This document shows, piece by piece, positions 1 through 7,653 of a stretch of DNA of 64,000 nucleotides (positions within the stretch are counted from its first letter, which is position 1; every line of letters starts with the position of its first letter). This DNA is from Eikenella longinqua. Its GTDB lineage: Bacteria; Pseudomonadota; Gammaproteobacteria; Burkholderiales; Neisseriaceae. The translations under genes and the position numbers were made by a program. The notes beneath the pieces are model-generated. The model did not search any database and was not told the DNA's origin. It was given only the letters and a program-made list of their open reading frames with translations. The stretch is taken from positions 62,001 through 126,000 of the forward strand of contig NZ_LXSL01000028.1 of NCBI RefSeq assembly GCF_001648355.1, in the 5' to 3' direction.

Positions 1-144
1 GGCCACGTTGTTGTAGCCGTGCTGTTTCAGGTAGCCTTCCAGCATGTTGAGCTGGCCGCAGAAGCGCTGCACTTTGCCGTGGCAGGCGCGGAGCATGGCG
101 GTGGGCTGTTCGAAGGTGACGGATTGGGTGTTGAATAGATCCAT
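1..144 (-). CDS. hemerythrin-domain protein, N-terminal part (runs off the window)
   Basis: Only the first 48 codons are present, read from the ATG at 144 towards position 1. The N-terminus has the F-E-Q-P-x-A-M-L-x-A-C-H pattern that opens bacterial hemerythrin-domain proteins, which bind a di-iron centre and are linked to oxygen, NO or iron handling. The His of ACH would be the first iron ligand; the other ligands lie outside the window. A DUS inside the gene encodes the peptide EGYLKQ. It is followed divergently in function but on the same strand by bfd, which fits an iron-related pair. The alternative is an uncharacterised protein with a chance match. Confidence 0.7.
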   Translation of the reverse strand, partial: MDLFNTQSVTFEQPTAMLRACHGKVQRFCGQLNMLEGYLKQHGYNNVA

Positions 145-249
145 GGTGTTTCCCTGTGATGAGGCTACCTGAAAATATGGGCTTCTGCGGTGCTGAAAAT
201 GAAATGCTGCCGTGTGTGGGCAGCATTGTCAATGATGGGGTGGGGCGGC

Positions 250-450
250 TTATTGCAGGTTGCCGTTGGCGGCGGGGGCAGCTTGTTGGTCGCCGTGTTT
301 GCCGAGGTAGGATACGGCCAAATCGGCGCAGCAGCCGCAGCAGGTGGCCACGCCGAGGGTGGCTTGCAGGTCGCTCAGGCTGTTGGCGCCGGCGGCGACG
401 GTTTCTTGGATTTGGCGGTCGGAAACGGCATTGCAAACGCAGACGAACAT
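250..450 (-). CDS. bfd: bacterioferritin-associated ferredoxin Bfd
   Basis: A 66-residue [2Fe-2S] protein of the Bfd/Fer2_BFD family. The cluster ligands fit the family spacing: Cys4 and Cys6 near the start (MFVCVCNAVSD) and Cys38 and Cys41 in TCCGCC. Bfd passes electrons to bacterioferritin to release stored iron. Length and cysteine spacing are normal; the tail after residue 52 is Ala/Gln/Asn-rich and looks unstructured. It lies upstream of the hemerythrin-domain gene on the same strand, suggesting a small iron-related unit. Function is inferred from the motif and length. Confidence 0.85.
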   Translation of the reverse strand: MFVCVCNAVSDRQIQETVAAGANSLSDLQATLGVATCCGCCADLAVSYLGKHGDQQAAPAANGNLQ

Positions 451-737
451 GATGTGCCTCTATCGGGTGGTTGTGCTTGGATGAGAATCAGTATTGTTGC
501 GATATGGTAATGGAGATTATTTATGATTGCAATAGTCTGCTGCGATGCTGTGGCTGTTTTTGTTTCATTGAAGCCCAAGTTTTAGCTTTGCGGAAACTTT
601 GCCTTGGCTGCATTAAGGAATCGCTTTCAGGTAGCCTTTTGGATATGGGGCGAAACGGGTGTGGCGGGGCGATAAGTTTGGCCGCTGGCGGGCGCTTTAT
701 AGTAAAATGCGCCCACTTTTATCTGCTGAAATATGAA

Positions 738-1232
738 ATGAGTACGAATAAGATTGCATGGTTCCGACTGTGGCCGTATGCGCTGCTGGCGGGTTTGGTG
801 GTGTTTGCCGACCAGTGGAGCAAGCTGTGGGTGTTGGATCATGTGGTGTTCAACTGGCGTATTCCGGTGATCAAGGGTTTTTTCGATATCACCCATGTAT
901 ACAACCCGGGCGCGGCATTCAGCTTTTTGGCCGGGGCTTCGGGCTGGCAGAAGTATTTGTTTGCCGGTTTGGCGGTGGTGGTGACGCTGTATTTGGTGTC
1001 AGGGATGCGCGCGCAGAAGTTCGGGCGCGTGGGTAATGTGGCGGCGGCGATGATTATCGGCGGTGCTATCGGCAATGTGATCGACCGCATCAACTACGGT
1101 CATGTGGTGGATTTCCTGCTGTTTTATTGGCAGAACCACTACTACCCGGCGTTTAATGTGGCCGACAGTTTCATCTGCATTGGCGCAGCATTGTTCGTTA
1201 TTGACGGTTTGCGTCAGGGTAGGCACGAATAA
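738..1232 (+). CDS. lspA: lipoprotein signal peptidase (signal peptidase II)
   Basis: A 164-residue inner-membrane aspartic protease that removes signal peptides from diacylglyceryl-modified prolipoproteins. About four hydrophobic membrane segments are visible. The catalytic aspartates are Asp116 in GNVIDRINYG and Asp143 in FNVADSF, and the family motif VYNPGAAF is at 54-61. I chose the ATG at 738 because it matches the usual LspA length; upstream in-frame codons run through DUS sequence. The ispH gene follows 97 bp downstream, a pairing common in Proteobacteria. Confidence 0.95.
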   Translation: MSTNKIAWFRLWPYALLAGLVVFADQWSKLWVLDHVVFNWRIPVIKGFFDITHVYNPGAAFSFLAGASGWQKYLFAGLAVVVTLYLVSGMRAQKFGRVGNVAAAMIIGGAIGNVIDRINYGHVVDFLLFYWQNHYYPAFNVADSFICIGAALFVIDGLRQGRHE

Positions 1233-1329
1233 GAATATAGGCAGAGATAGGCTACCTGAAAACGATGTCGCGCAGCCAAGGATGAGTTCCTGCAAAGCTA
1301 GACATCACAGCCACACACGAGGACAAAAC

Positions 1330-2262
1330 ATGACGAAAACCATCATGCTGGCCAACCCGCGCGGCTTTTGCGCGGGCGTGGACCGGGCCATCAATATTGT
1401 AGAGCGGGCGCTGGAGCAGTTTGGCGCGCCGATTTATGTGCGGCACGAGGTGGTGCACAACAAATTCGTGGTGGACAATTTGCGCGCAAAAGGCGCGGTT
1501 TTTGTGGAAGATTTGGTGGACGTACCGCCCGGTGCCACGCTGATTTATTCGGCGCACGGCGTATCCAAGGCGGTGCAGCAGGAGGCGGCGGAGCGCGGCT
1601 TCCGCGTGTTTGACGCCACCTGCCCGCTGGTCACCAAGGTGCACCGCGAAGTGGCGCGGTTGGACGAAAACGGCTACCAAATCATCATGATCGGCCACGC
1701 CGGCCATCCGGAAGTGGAAGGCACGATGGGGCAGTTGGCGCCGGGCAGCATGCTTTTGGTGGAAACGGCGGCAGATGTGGCGCGCTTGCAGGTGCGCAAT
1801 CCAGACAAGCTGGCGCATGTGAGCCAAACCACGCTGTCGATTGATGAAACCAAAGAAATCATCGATGCCCTGCGCGCGCGTTTTCCCAACATCAAAAGCC
1901 CGCGGAAGGAAGATATTTGCTATGCCACCACCAACCGGCAGGAGGCGGTAAAGCAGCTGGCGGCGGAGTGCGACGTGGTGGTGGTAGTGGGCGCGCCCAA
2001 TTCTTCCAACAGCAACCGTTTGCGCGAAGTGGCGGCGCAGCAGGGCGTGGACGCTTATATGGTGGACAATGCAGGCTACCTGAAAAAAGAATGGTTTGCC
2101 GGCAAGGAGCAGGTGGGGATTACCGCCGGGGCTTCGGCGCCGGAAGTGTTGGTGCAGGAGGTGGTGGATACCGTGCAAGGCTGGGGCTATGCCACGGTGC
2201 GGGAAAGCGCGGGGGAGCAGGAAAGCATTGTGTTTGTGCTGCCCAAAGAATTGCGCGGTTAA
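1330..2262 (+). CDS. ispH: 4-hydroxy-3-methylbut-2-enyl diphosphate reductase
   Basis: A 310-residue [4Fe-4S] enzyme for the last step of the MEP isoprenoid pathway, converting HMBPP to IPP and DMAPP. The three cluster cysteines are Cys14 (NPRGFCAGVDRA), Cys98 (FDATCPLVTK) and Cys197 (EDICYATTNRQ). The start at 1330 is supported by a GAGG ribosome site a few bases upstream and by the family N-terminus. An internal DUS at about 2071 encodes GYLKKE and is tolerated near the C-terminal third. It lies downstream of lspA with a degenerate repeat and a DUS between them. Confidence 0.97.
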   Translation: MTKTIMLANPRGFCAGVDRAINIVERALEQFGAPIYVRHEVVHNKFVVDNLRAKGAVFVEDLVDVPPGATLIYSAHGVSKAVQQEAAERGFRVFDATCPLVTKVHREVARLDENGYQIIMIGHAGHPEVEGTMGQLAPGSMLLVETAADVARLQVRNPDKLAHVSQTTLSIDETKEIIDALRARFPNIKSPRKEDICYATTNRQEAVKQLAAECDVVVVVGAPNSSNSNRLREVAAQQGVDAYMVDNAGYLKKEWFAGKEQVGITAGASAPEVLVQEVVDTVQGWGYATVRESAGEQESIVFVLPKELRG

Positions 2263-2385
2263 GCCGCTACGGCTCAATATTTCATCCCCTGTTGCGGCTG
2301 ATGCCGGGCAGGGGATGAAGTTTTTAAACCAGGGCTGTGCTGCCTCGCTTTGTTTTGATTGAAACTGAATCCATTATGGCGGATG

Positions 2386-2492
2386 CATAGTGGATGAAAT
2401 TTAAATCAGGACAAGGCGACGAAGCCGCAGACAGTACAGGTAGTACGGCAAGGCGAGGCAACGCAGTCCTGGTTTAAAGTTAATCCACTATA
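2386..2492. repeat. Correia-type repeat element (CREE), short form
   Basis: A 107 bp element with ends CATAGTGGAT and ATCCACTATA. The inside matches the neisserial Correia repeat enclosed element as I remember it: AAATCAGGACAAGGCGACG, the GCAGACAGTAC block and the AAGGCGAGGCAACGC block. The central part of full-length CREEs is absent, so this is an internally deleted version. The first base of the left TATA is changed to C. A nearly identical copy lies at 40296-40400. It fills the gap between ispH and the convergent gene at 2569. CREEs are thought to be non-autonomous MITE-like elements inserting at TA. Confidence 0.88.
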
Positions 2493-2568
2493 TTTTCAAA
2501 TCTTGCAGGCAAAAAGCAGGCTACCTGAAAAATCATGGTAGCCTGAATGAACAGCTAGAGAGTAACTT

Positions 2569-3111
2569 TTACTGGGTGCAGATACTGCTTTCGAGCACCG
2601 GCGGAATGTCGCCGGCACAAGCCCAAATCAATTGCCCCTGAGCCTGCATCGGTAGCAGCAGTACGGCACGTTCGGCAGTGCCGCCGGCAGGAACGGCGGT
2701 AATCGCGCCCTGGCTGAGGGTGATGCTTTGCCAGAATGCTTTTTGGCCGGCGGGAACATCAATCGTTTCGTTGATTTCGTTCAGGCGCGTACCTTTGGCC
2801 AGGCGGGTTTCCACCCATACTTTGGCCATGTTCAGCGCTTCAACCGCTTGGGCATCGGTGATGAGGGGAGCGGCAGGGGCTTGCGGGGCACCGGTGCCGA
2901 CTGTTTCTTCGGCAGCCGGATCGGCCAAGCCGACCAAGCCGACCAAGCCTTTGGCCTGCTCGATGATGTCCGGGTTCAGATAGGCATAAGCGCCGCCGCC
3001 AATCAGCAGGGCAGCCAACAACAAACCGACGATACGGCCTGCGCCGCCTCCGCTGTTTCTGTTGCGGGATTGTTTGCGGTTGCGTGAAAGTTTTCTGGTT
3101 GCAGTAGCCAT
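2569..3111 (-). CDS. membrane-anchored protein with pilin-like C-terminus
   Basis: A 180-residue protein not recognised by name. The first 25 residues are basic and Ser/Asn-rich, followed by a single membrane helix at about 27-45 and a Pro/Ala linker. The C-terminal part ends in WACAGDIPPVLESSICTQ, a cysteine pair spaced like the disulfide that closes type IV pilins (PF00114 style), but there is no prepilin leader. I chose the ATG at 3111 (MATATRK); a longer frame to 3192 lacks a good start context. It may be a periplasmic accessory of type IV pilus or competence systems, but that is inference. It stands alone between a CREE and groL. Confidence 0.6.
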   Translation of the reverse strand: MATATRKLSRNRKQSRNRNSGGGAGRIVGLLLAALLIGGGAYAYLNPDIIEQAKGLVGLVGLADPAAEETVGTGAPQAPAAPLITDAQAVEALNMAKVWVETRLAKGTRLNEINETIDVPAGQKAFWQSITLSQGAITAVPAGGTAERAVLLLPMQAQGQLIWACAGDIPPVLESSICTQ

Positions 3112-3325
3112 GTAAAGGGTATCCTGAGTAGATTCTGTGTAATTGGAATTAGACGGAAGATAAAGTTCTCTAAATGGATAAGCATGAACCATGCCAAAGT
3201 TGGATTACTGGGCAGGGAGTGCTGAAAAATTGTTTTTCACTATTGATTGCAATGAATAATTTAATCCAGGCAACACAAGGCAAGCATGCTATGAAGAATA
3301 GAGGCTACCTGAAAAACGGCAGGGC

Positions 3326-3358
3326 ATAAAAAAGCACCCTCAAAGCGAGGGTGCTTTC
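3326..3358 (-). terminator. intrinsic terminator of groES-groL
   Basis: Read on the minus strand, an 11 bp stem AAAGCACCCTC / GAGGGTGCTTT with a 5-base loop is followed by a run of T. It begins about 25 bases past the groL stop codon. Confidence 0.9.
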
Positions 3359-3381
3359 GCATAGCGCGGGCTACAGGCCGA

Positions 3382-5025
3382 TTACATCATGCCCATTCCG
3401 CCCATGCCTCCCATTCCGCCCATGTCGGGAGCGGCGGGTTTGTCTTCCGGAATGTCGGCCACCATGCATTCGGTGGTCAGCATCAGGCCGGCGATGGAGG
3501 CGGCGTTTTGCAGCGCGAAGCGGGTTACTTTGGCCGGGTCGATCACACCCATTTCCAGCATGTCGCCGTAGCTGTCGTTGCCGGCGTTGTAGCCGAAGTT
3601 GCCGCTGCCTTCCAGCACTTTGTTCACCACCACGCTCGGCTCGCCGCCGGCGTTGGCCACGATTTGGCGCAGCGGGGATTCAACCGCGCGCAATACGATT
3701 TGCACGCCAGCTTCCTGGTCGGCATTGGCGGTTTCCACCTTGCTCAGGGCAGAACGGGCACGCAGCAGGGCCACGCCGCCGCCGGCCACCACGCCTTCTT
3801 CCACGGCAGCACGGGTGGCGTGCAGCGCGTCGTCCACGCGGTCTTTCTTCTCTTTCATTTCCACTTCGGTGGCTGCGCCCACTTTGATCACGGCCACGCC
3901 GCCGGCCAGTTTGGCCACGCGTTCTTGCAGTTTTTCTTTGTCGTATTCGCTGGTGGCGGTTTCAATCTGGGTACGGATTTCGCCCACGCGGGCTTCCACG
4001 GCGGCTTTGTTGCCCAAGCCGTCGATAATGGTGGTGTTTTCTTTGCCCACTTCGATGCGTTTGGCCTGGCCCAAATCTTCCAGCGTGGCTTTTTCCAAAG
4101 ACAAGCCCACTTCTTCGGCAATCACGGTGCCGCCGGTGAGGATGGCGATGTCTTGCAGCATGGCTTTGCGGCGGTCGCCGAAGCCCGGTGCTTTCACGGC
4201 CACGGTTTTGAGGATGCCGCGCAGGTTGTTCACCACCAGAGTGGCCAAGGCTTCGCCTTCCACGTCTTCAGCGATAATCAAGAGCGGGCGGCTGGTTTTG
4301 GCCACTTGCTCCAACACCGGCAGCAGGTCGCGGATGTTGCTGATTTTCTTGTCGAACAACAGCACAAACGGGCTATCCAGCTCGGCCAGCTGTTTTTCCG
4401 GGTTGCTCACGAAATAGGGGGAGAGGTAGCCGCGGTCGAACTGCATACCTTTCACCACTTCCACTTCGTTTTCCAGCGATTTGCCGTCTTCTACGGTGAT
4501 CACGCCTTCTTTGCCCACTTCGTTCATCGCCTGGGCGATGATGTTGCCGATGGATTCGTCGGAGTTGGCGGAAATGGAGGCCACTTGGGCGATTTCCTTG
4601 GATTTTTCCGGCACCGGCTTGGAAATGTTCTGCAACTCGGCTACCAGGGCGGCTACGGCTTTGTCGATACCGCGTTTCAGGTCGGTCGGGTTCATGCCGG
4701 CGGTTACGTATTTCATGCCTTCGGCCACGATGGATTGCGCCAGAACGGTGGCGGTGGTGGTGCCGTCGCCGGCCACGTCGTTGGTTTTGGAGGCAACTTC
4801 TTTCACCATCTGCGCGCCCATGTTTTCAAACTTGTCTTTCAGTTCGATTTCTTTGGCCACGGTTACGCCGTCTTTGGTGATGTGCGGGCCGCCGAAAGCG
4901 CGATCCAGCACCACATTGCGGCCTTTCGGGCCGAGGGTAACTTTCACGGCGTTAGACAGGGTGTTTACGCCGTTTACCATTTTCTGACGGACTTCGTTGC
5001 CGAACTGTACATCTTTTGCTGCCAT
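3382..5025 (-). CDS. groL: chaperonin GroEL (60 kDa)
   Basis: A 547-residue chaperonin subunit. The sequence is a full-length match to GroEL: N-terminal MAAKDVQFGNEVRQKM, the ATP-site region GDGTTTATVLA near residues 86-96, and the Gly-Gly-Met tail. The 14-mer folds proteins in an ATP-driven cycle with the GroES cap. It is the second gene of groES-groL, 52 bp after groES, and ends at a strong terminator. Regulation is probably through the heat-shock-type promoter upstream of groES. No second copy is seen in this window. Confidence 0.98.
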   Translation of the reverse strand: MAAKDVQFGNEVRQKMVNGVNTLSNAVKVTLGPKGRNVVLDRAFGGPHITKDGVTVAKEIELKDKFENMGAQMVKEVASKTNDVAGDGTTTATVLAQSIVAEGMKYVTAGMNPTDLKRGIDKAVAALVAELQNISKPVPEKSKEIAQVASISANSDESIGNIIAQAMNEVGKEGVITVEDGKSLENEVEVVKGMQFDRGYLSPYFVSNPEKQLAELDSPFVLLFDKKISNIRDLLPVLEQVAKTSRPLLIIAEDVEGEALATLVVNNLRGILKTVAVKAPGFGDRRKAMLQDIAILTGGTVIAEEVGLSLEKATLEDLGQAKRIEVGKENTTIIDGLGNKAAVEARVGEIRTQIETATSEYDKEKLQERVAKLAGGVAVIKVGAATEVEMKEKKDRVDDALHATRAAVEEGVVAGGGVALLRARSALSKVETANADQEAGVQIVLRAVESPLRQIVANAGGEPSVVVNKVLEGSGNFGYNAGNDSYGDMLEMGVIDPAKVTRFALQNAASIAGLMLTTECMVADIPEDKPAAPDMGGMGGMGGMGMM

Positions 5026-5077
5026 GTGTATGACTCCTAAAATAAAAAATCAGAAATTATTGTCTTGATGGGTTTGC

Positions 5078-5365
5078 TTATTCGATGATGCCGAAGATGT
5101 CTTCTTCGCGCATCACCAGCAGCTCTTCGCCGTCCGCTTTCACGGTTTGGCCGCTGTATTTGCCGAAAATCACGCGGTCGCCCACTTTCACATCGAGCTT
5201 GCGGCGCTCGCCGCCTTTGCCCATTTTGCCGGCACCCACGGCAATCACTTCGCCCATATCGGGCTTCTCGGCGGCAGAGCCGGGCAAAACGATGCCGGAA
5301 GCGGTTTTTTCTTCGGCTTCCAGGCGCTTGATGACTACGCGGTCGTGCAGGGGACGAATTTTCAT
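5078..5365 (-). CDS. groES: co-chaperonin GroES (10 kDa)
   Basis: A 95-residue co-chaperonin forming the heptameric lid of GroEL. The start MKIRPLHDRVVIKR and the mobile-loop region around residues 17-32 (EEKTASGIVLPGSA) are typical. A longer reading from 5380 exists, but the ATG at 5365 has a GGAGA ribosome site and the family N-terminus. First gene of the groES-groL operon. Confidence 0.97.
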   Translation of the reverse strand: MKIRPLHDRVVIKRLEAEEKTASGIVLPGSAAEKPDMGEVIAVGAGKMGKGGERRKLDVKVGDRVIFGKYSGQTVKADGEELLVMREEDIFGIIE

Positions 5366-5467
5366 AAATCTTCTCTCCAAATTGAATGTGATGATTTGTT
5401 GCTACCCGGTTGAGGGTAAACAGAAATGTGCCGGCCAAAGCGCGGCACGCTGCTTATGCGGCGAAGG

Positions 5468-5497
5468 AAATAGGGCTGACGGCGGCGAATTCAAGGG
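5468..5497 (-). promoter_or_regulatory. sigma-32-type heat-shock promoter of groES-groL
   Basis: On the minus strand, CTTGAA (5495-5490) is separated by 14 bases from CCCTATTT (5475-5468). The sigma-32 consensus is CTTGAA, a 13-17 base spacer, then CCCCATNT, so there is one mismatch. It lies about 100 bases upstream of the groES start. No CIRCE inverted repeat is seen in this leader. Confidence 0.7.
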
Positions 5498-5569
5498 CGG
5501 GAGGTGAAAAATATTCGGCGGGCAGATTGAGCGGCGGGGCGGGAGGTTTTTAACTTCGTTGAAGCTGAT

Positions 5570-5905
5570 GCTTTCAGGTAGCCTTTGAGGCGGACGAGGC
5601 TACCTGAAAATGCTTCGGGCGGCTTGATTGGTTTTCAGGTAGCCTCTTTGCATGGCGGGCTGGGTTGGCTGAAAATCAAACGGCATTTTAGCGGGCTTGG
5701 GCAGGGTGATTGGGAGGGGAGAACGTTTGGCTCAAAGGCTACCTGAAAACTGCGGAAGAGGATGTGGATAATTTTTCAGGTAGCCTGAAAGGGCGGGAAG
5801 CGTTTGCAGCGCTGGTTGGGATAGGGAAAAAGGCTACCTGAAAAATCGCGAGGAGAGACTACCGATAGGAGTTTGAACACAAAGAACGGCGCGATTTTCC
5901 AGGTA
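5570..5905. repeat. dense cluster of DNA uptake sequences (DUS)
   Basis: This gene-free stretch between the groES promoter and the LysE-type gene holds at least six copies of the 12-mer AGGCTACCTGAA or its complement, near 5574, 5610, 5632, 5739, 5776 and 5830, plus a degenerate copy near 5897 (CCAGGTAGCG). Both orientations occur. DUS are recognised by the minor pilin ComP during natural transformation in Neisseriaceae; this spelling is the Eikenella dialect. A hairpin repeat (AACTTCGTTGAAGC) abuts the first copy. Nothing suggests a gene here. Confidence 0.9.
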
Positions 5906-5920
5906 GCGAGGAGGAGAGGG

Positions 5921-6571
5921 TTAGATGGCGGTGGCGAGCCACAGTTTAGCGGCGAAGAAGATAAACAGGGCGCCGGCGCTGCTTTTGCCCAATGCGGCGG
6001 CACGGCTGTATTTGGTGCCCACGCGGCCCACGGAATCGGCCATCAGAATCAGCGTGCTCATGCACAGCAGGCTGCACAGCTGGAACGTGCCGCCCAGCAC
6101 CAGGAAACTCAGCTGCGGATGTTCATAGCGGATGTTGATAAACTGCACCATGATGGCGGGGAAAAACAGCAGGCTTTGCGGATTGGCCAAGGAAATAATG
6201 AGCGATTTGCGGAACACTTGCAGCCTGGTGCTTTCGGCGGCGTGGCTGTCGGCTTTGGCTGCGGCGGTGTGGCGCAGTTTGAGCCAGCCTTCGCGCAGCA
6301 GCATCACGCCCAAATAAGCCAGGTAGGCGCCGCCGGCCAGTTGCAGCGCGGTAAACAGGGAAGGGTAGGCTTGCAGCAGGGCGCTGGCGCCGAAGGCGGA
6401 GGCCACAATCAAAATGCCGTTGCCGAGGAAGATGCCGGCGAAAGCGCTCCAGCCGGGTTTCCTGCCGTATTGGCCAGCCACCGACAGGCAGTAAATCATA
6501 TTCGGCCCGGGCAGCAGCACCAGCAGCAGCACGGCCAAGATATAAGCGGAAAAGTTAATGATACCGAACAT
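5921..6571 (-). CDS. LysE/RhtB-family amino-acid exporter (LeuE-like)
   Basis: A 216-residue inner-membrane protein with about six hydrophobic segments. The family signature LPGPNMIYCLSVAGQYGRK is at about 20-38, and the conserved SLANPQSLLFF block is in the middle. The closest named protein I can recall is E. coli LeuE, which exports leucine and related amino acids. The start is the ATG at 6571. A LysR-type regulator is divergently transcribed 93 bp away, the usual arrangement for these exporters, so it is probably controlled by that regulator. The exact substrate cannot be read from sequence. Confidence 0.85.
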   Translation of the reverse strand: MFGIINFSAYILAVLLLVLLPGPNMIYCLSVAGQYGRKPGWSAFAGIFLGNGILIVASAFGASALLQAYPSLFTALQLAGGAYLAYLGVMLLREGWLKLRHTAAAKADSHAAESTRLQVFRKSLIISLANPQSLLFFPAIMVQFINIRYEHPQLSFLVLGGTFQLCSLLCMSTLILMADSVGRVGTKYSRAAALGKSSAGALFIFFAAKLWLATAI

Positions 6572-6664
6572 TTATGTGCTCCCATTAACAAGATGTGCAC
6601 ACTATACAGCCGCTGTCTTGATATATAAAATACTGCCTAAAGAAGCCTGTGATAGGGAAAACAG

Positions 6665-7588
6665 ATGATAAATTTCCGCCTCATCCGCCATTTGTGGCTG
6701 TTTCTCGCCGTGGCCGAAGAAGAACATTTCGGCCGTGCCGCCGAAAAGCTGAATATGTCGCAGCCGCCGCTCACCGAGCAGATCAAACAGCTGGAGCACG
6801 CCTTGGGCATGGTGTTGTTTGAGCGTTCGCGGCGCGGCACCAAGCTCACGGCCGCCGGCTATTCCATCCTACCAGTCGTGCGCAAATTTGCCGAGCAGAT
6901 GCAGCAGCTGCAAAGCTCCGTGTATGAAATTGCCGCCGGGCGCAGCGGCATTTTGCATATCGGCGCGATTGCCGTGTCGCTGGTGGAAGTGTTGCCGCCG
7001 CTGATCGAGCACATCCACCGGCACTATCCCAACATCAGCATACAGGTGCGCGAAATTGACAGCGGCGACACCGAAGCGCTGCTGCAATCGGGCGAAATCG
7101 ACCTGGCCTTCACCCGCTTAGAAATCCCGTGGGACAGCACCATCCACCTGCACACCCTGCGCCGCGAGCCGCTGGCCGTGGTGTTGCCGAAAAGCCACCC
7201 TTTCGCCTCCCGCACGGCGGTGGATTTGAAAGACTTGGCCGGCGAAGGCTTTGTGATGTTTGAGCGTGCCATCAGCCCCGATTCTTTCGACACCCTGCTG
7301 GCCGCCTGCCACCGCGCCGGCTTTTCGCCCAATATCCTGCACGAGGTGCGCACCATCGCCCTGCAGGTGGCCTTTGCCGGCTGCGGGCAGGGCGTGGCGC
7401 TGGTGCCCGCTTCGTCGGCACGCTATCTGCCGAGCAACGCCGTGCTGTTGCCGCTGAACGACGATATTTGGATCACCAGCGTGGCGCTGGCCTGGCACGA
7501 GGGGCAGCACGACCCGCTGCGGGATAATGTGTTGGCCCTAGCACGGGCATATTTTGAAGATGGGGCGGAAGGGGGAAAGGCTACCTGA
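6665..7588 (+). CDS. LysR-family transcriptional regulator
   Basis: A 307-residue regulator. The N-terminal winged helix-turn-helix (about residues 5-64) contains HFGRAAEKLNMSQPPLTEQI, the recognition-helix pattern of the CynR/BenM branch, and is followed by a LysR substrate-binding domain from about residue 90. It is divergent from the LysE/RhtB exporter, with the 93 bp gap presumably containing overlapping promoters and its operator, so it probably activates the exporter in response to an amino acid. The effector is unknown. The gene ends just before a DUS at about 7580. Confidence 0.9.
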   Translation: MINFRLIRHLWLFLAVAEEEHFGRAAEKLNMSQPPLTEQIKQLEHALGMVLFERSRRGTKLTAAGYSILPVVRKFAEQMQQLQSSVYEIAAGRSGILHIGAIAVSLVEVLPPLIEHIHRHYPNISIQVREIDSGDTEALLQSGEIDLAFTRLEIPWDSTIHLHTLRREPLAVVLPKSHPFASRTAVDLKDLAGEGFVMFERAISPDSFDTLLAACHRAGFSPNILHEVRTIALQVAFAGCGQGVALVPASSARYLPSNAVLLPLNDDIWITSVALAWHEGQHDPLRDNVLALARAYFEDGAEGGKAT

Positions 7589-7653
7589 AAAAAGGGAGGG
7601 GGTTCAGGTAGCCTTGGATGGGTTGGGGCTACCTGAAAAGTTGATTGGGTTTG

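Noticed and set aside
1102..1329. Extension of ispH upstream of 1330
   Set aside because: It overlaps the 3' end of lspA; the family N-terminus and ribosome site are at 1330.
3508..5040. Long open frame on the plus strand antisense to groL
   Set aside because: It mirrors GroEL codons and gives a His/Phe-rich translation with no domain; groL on the other strand is certain.
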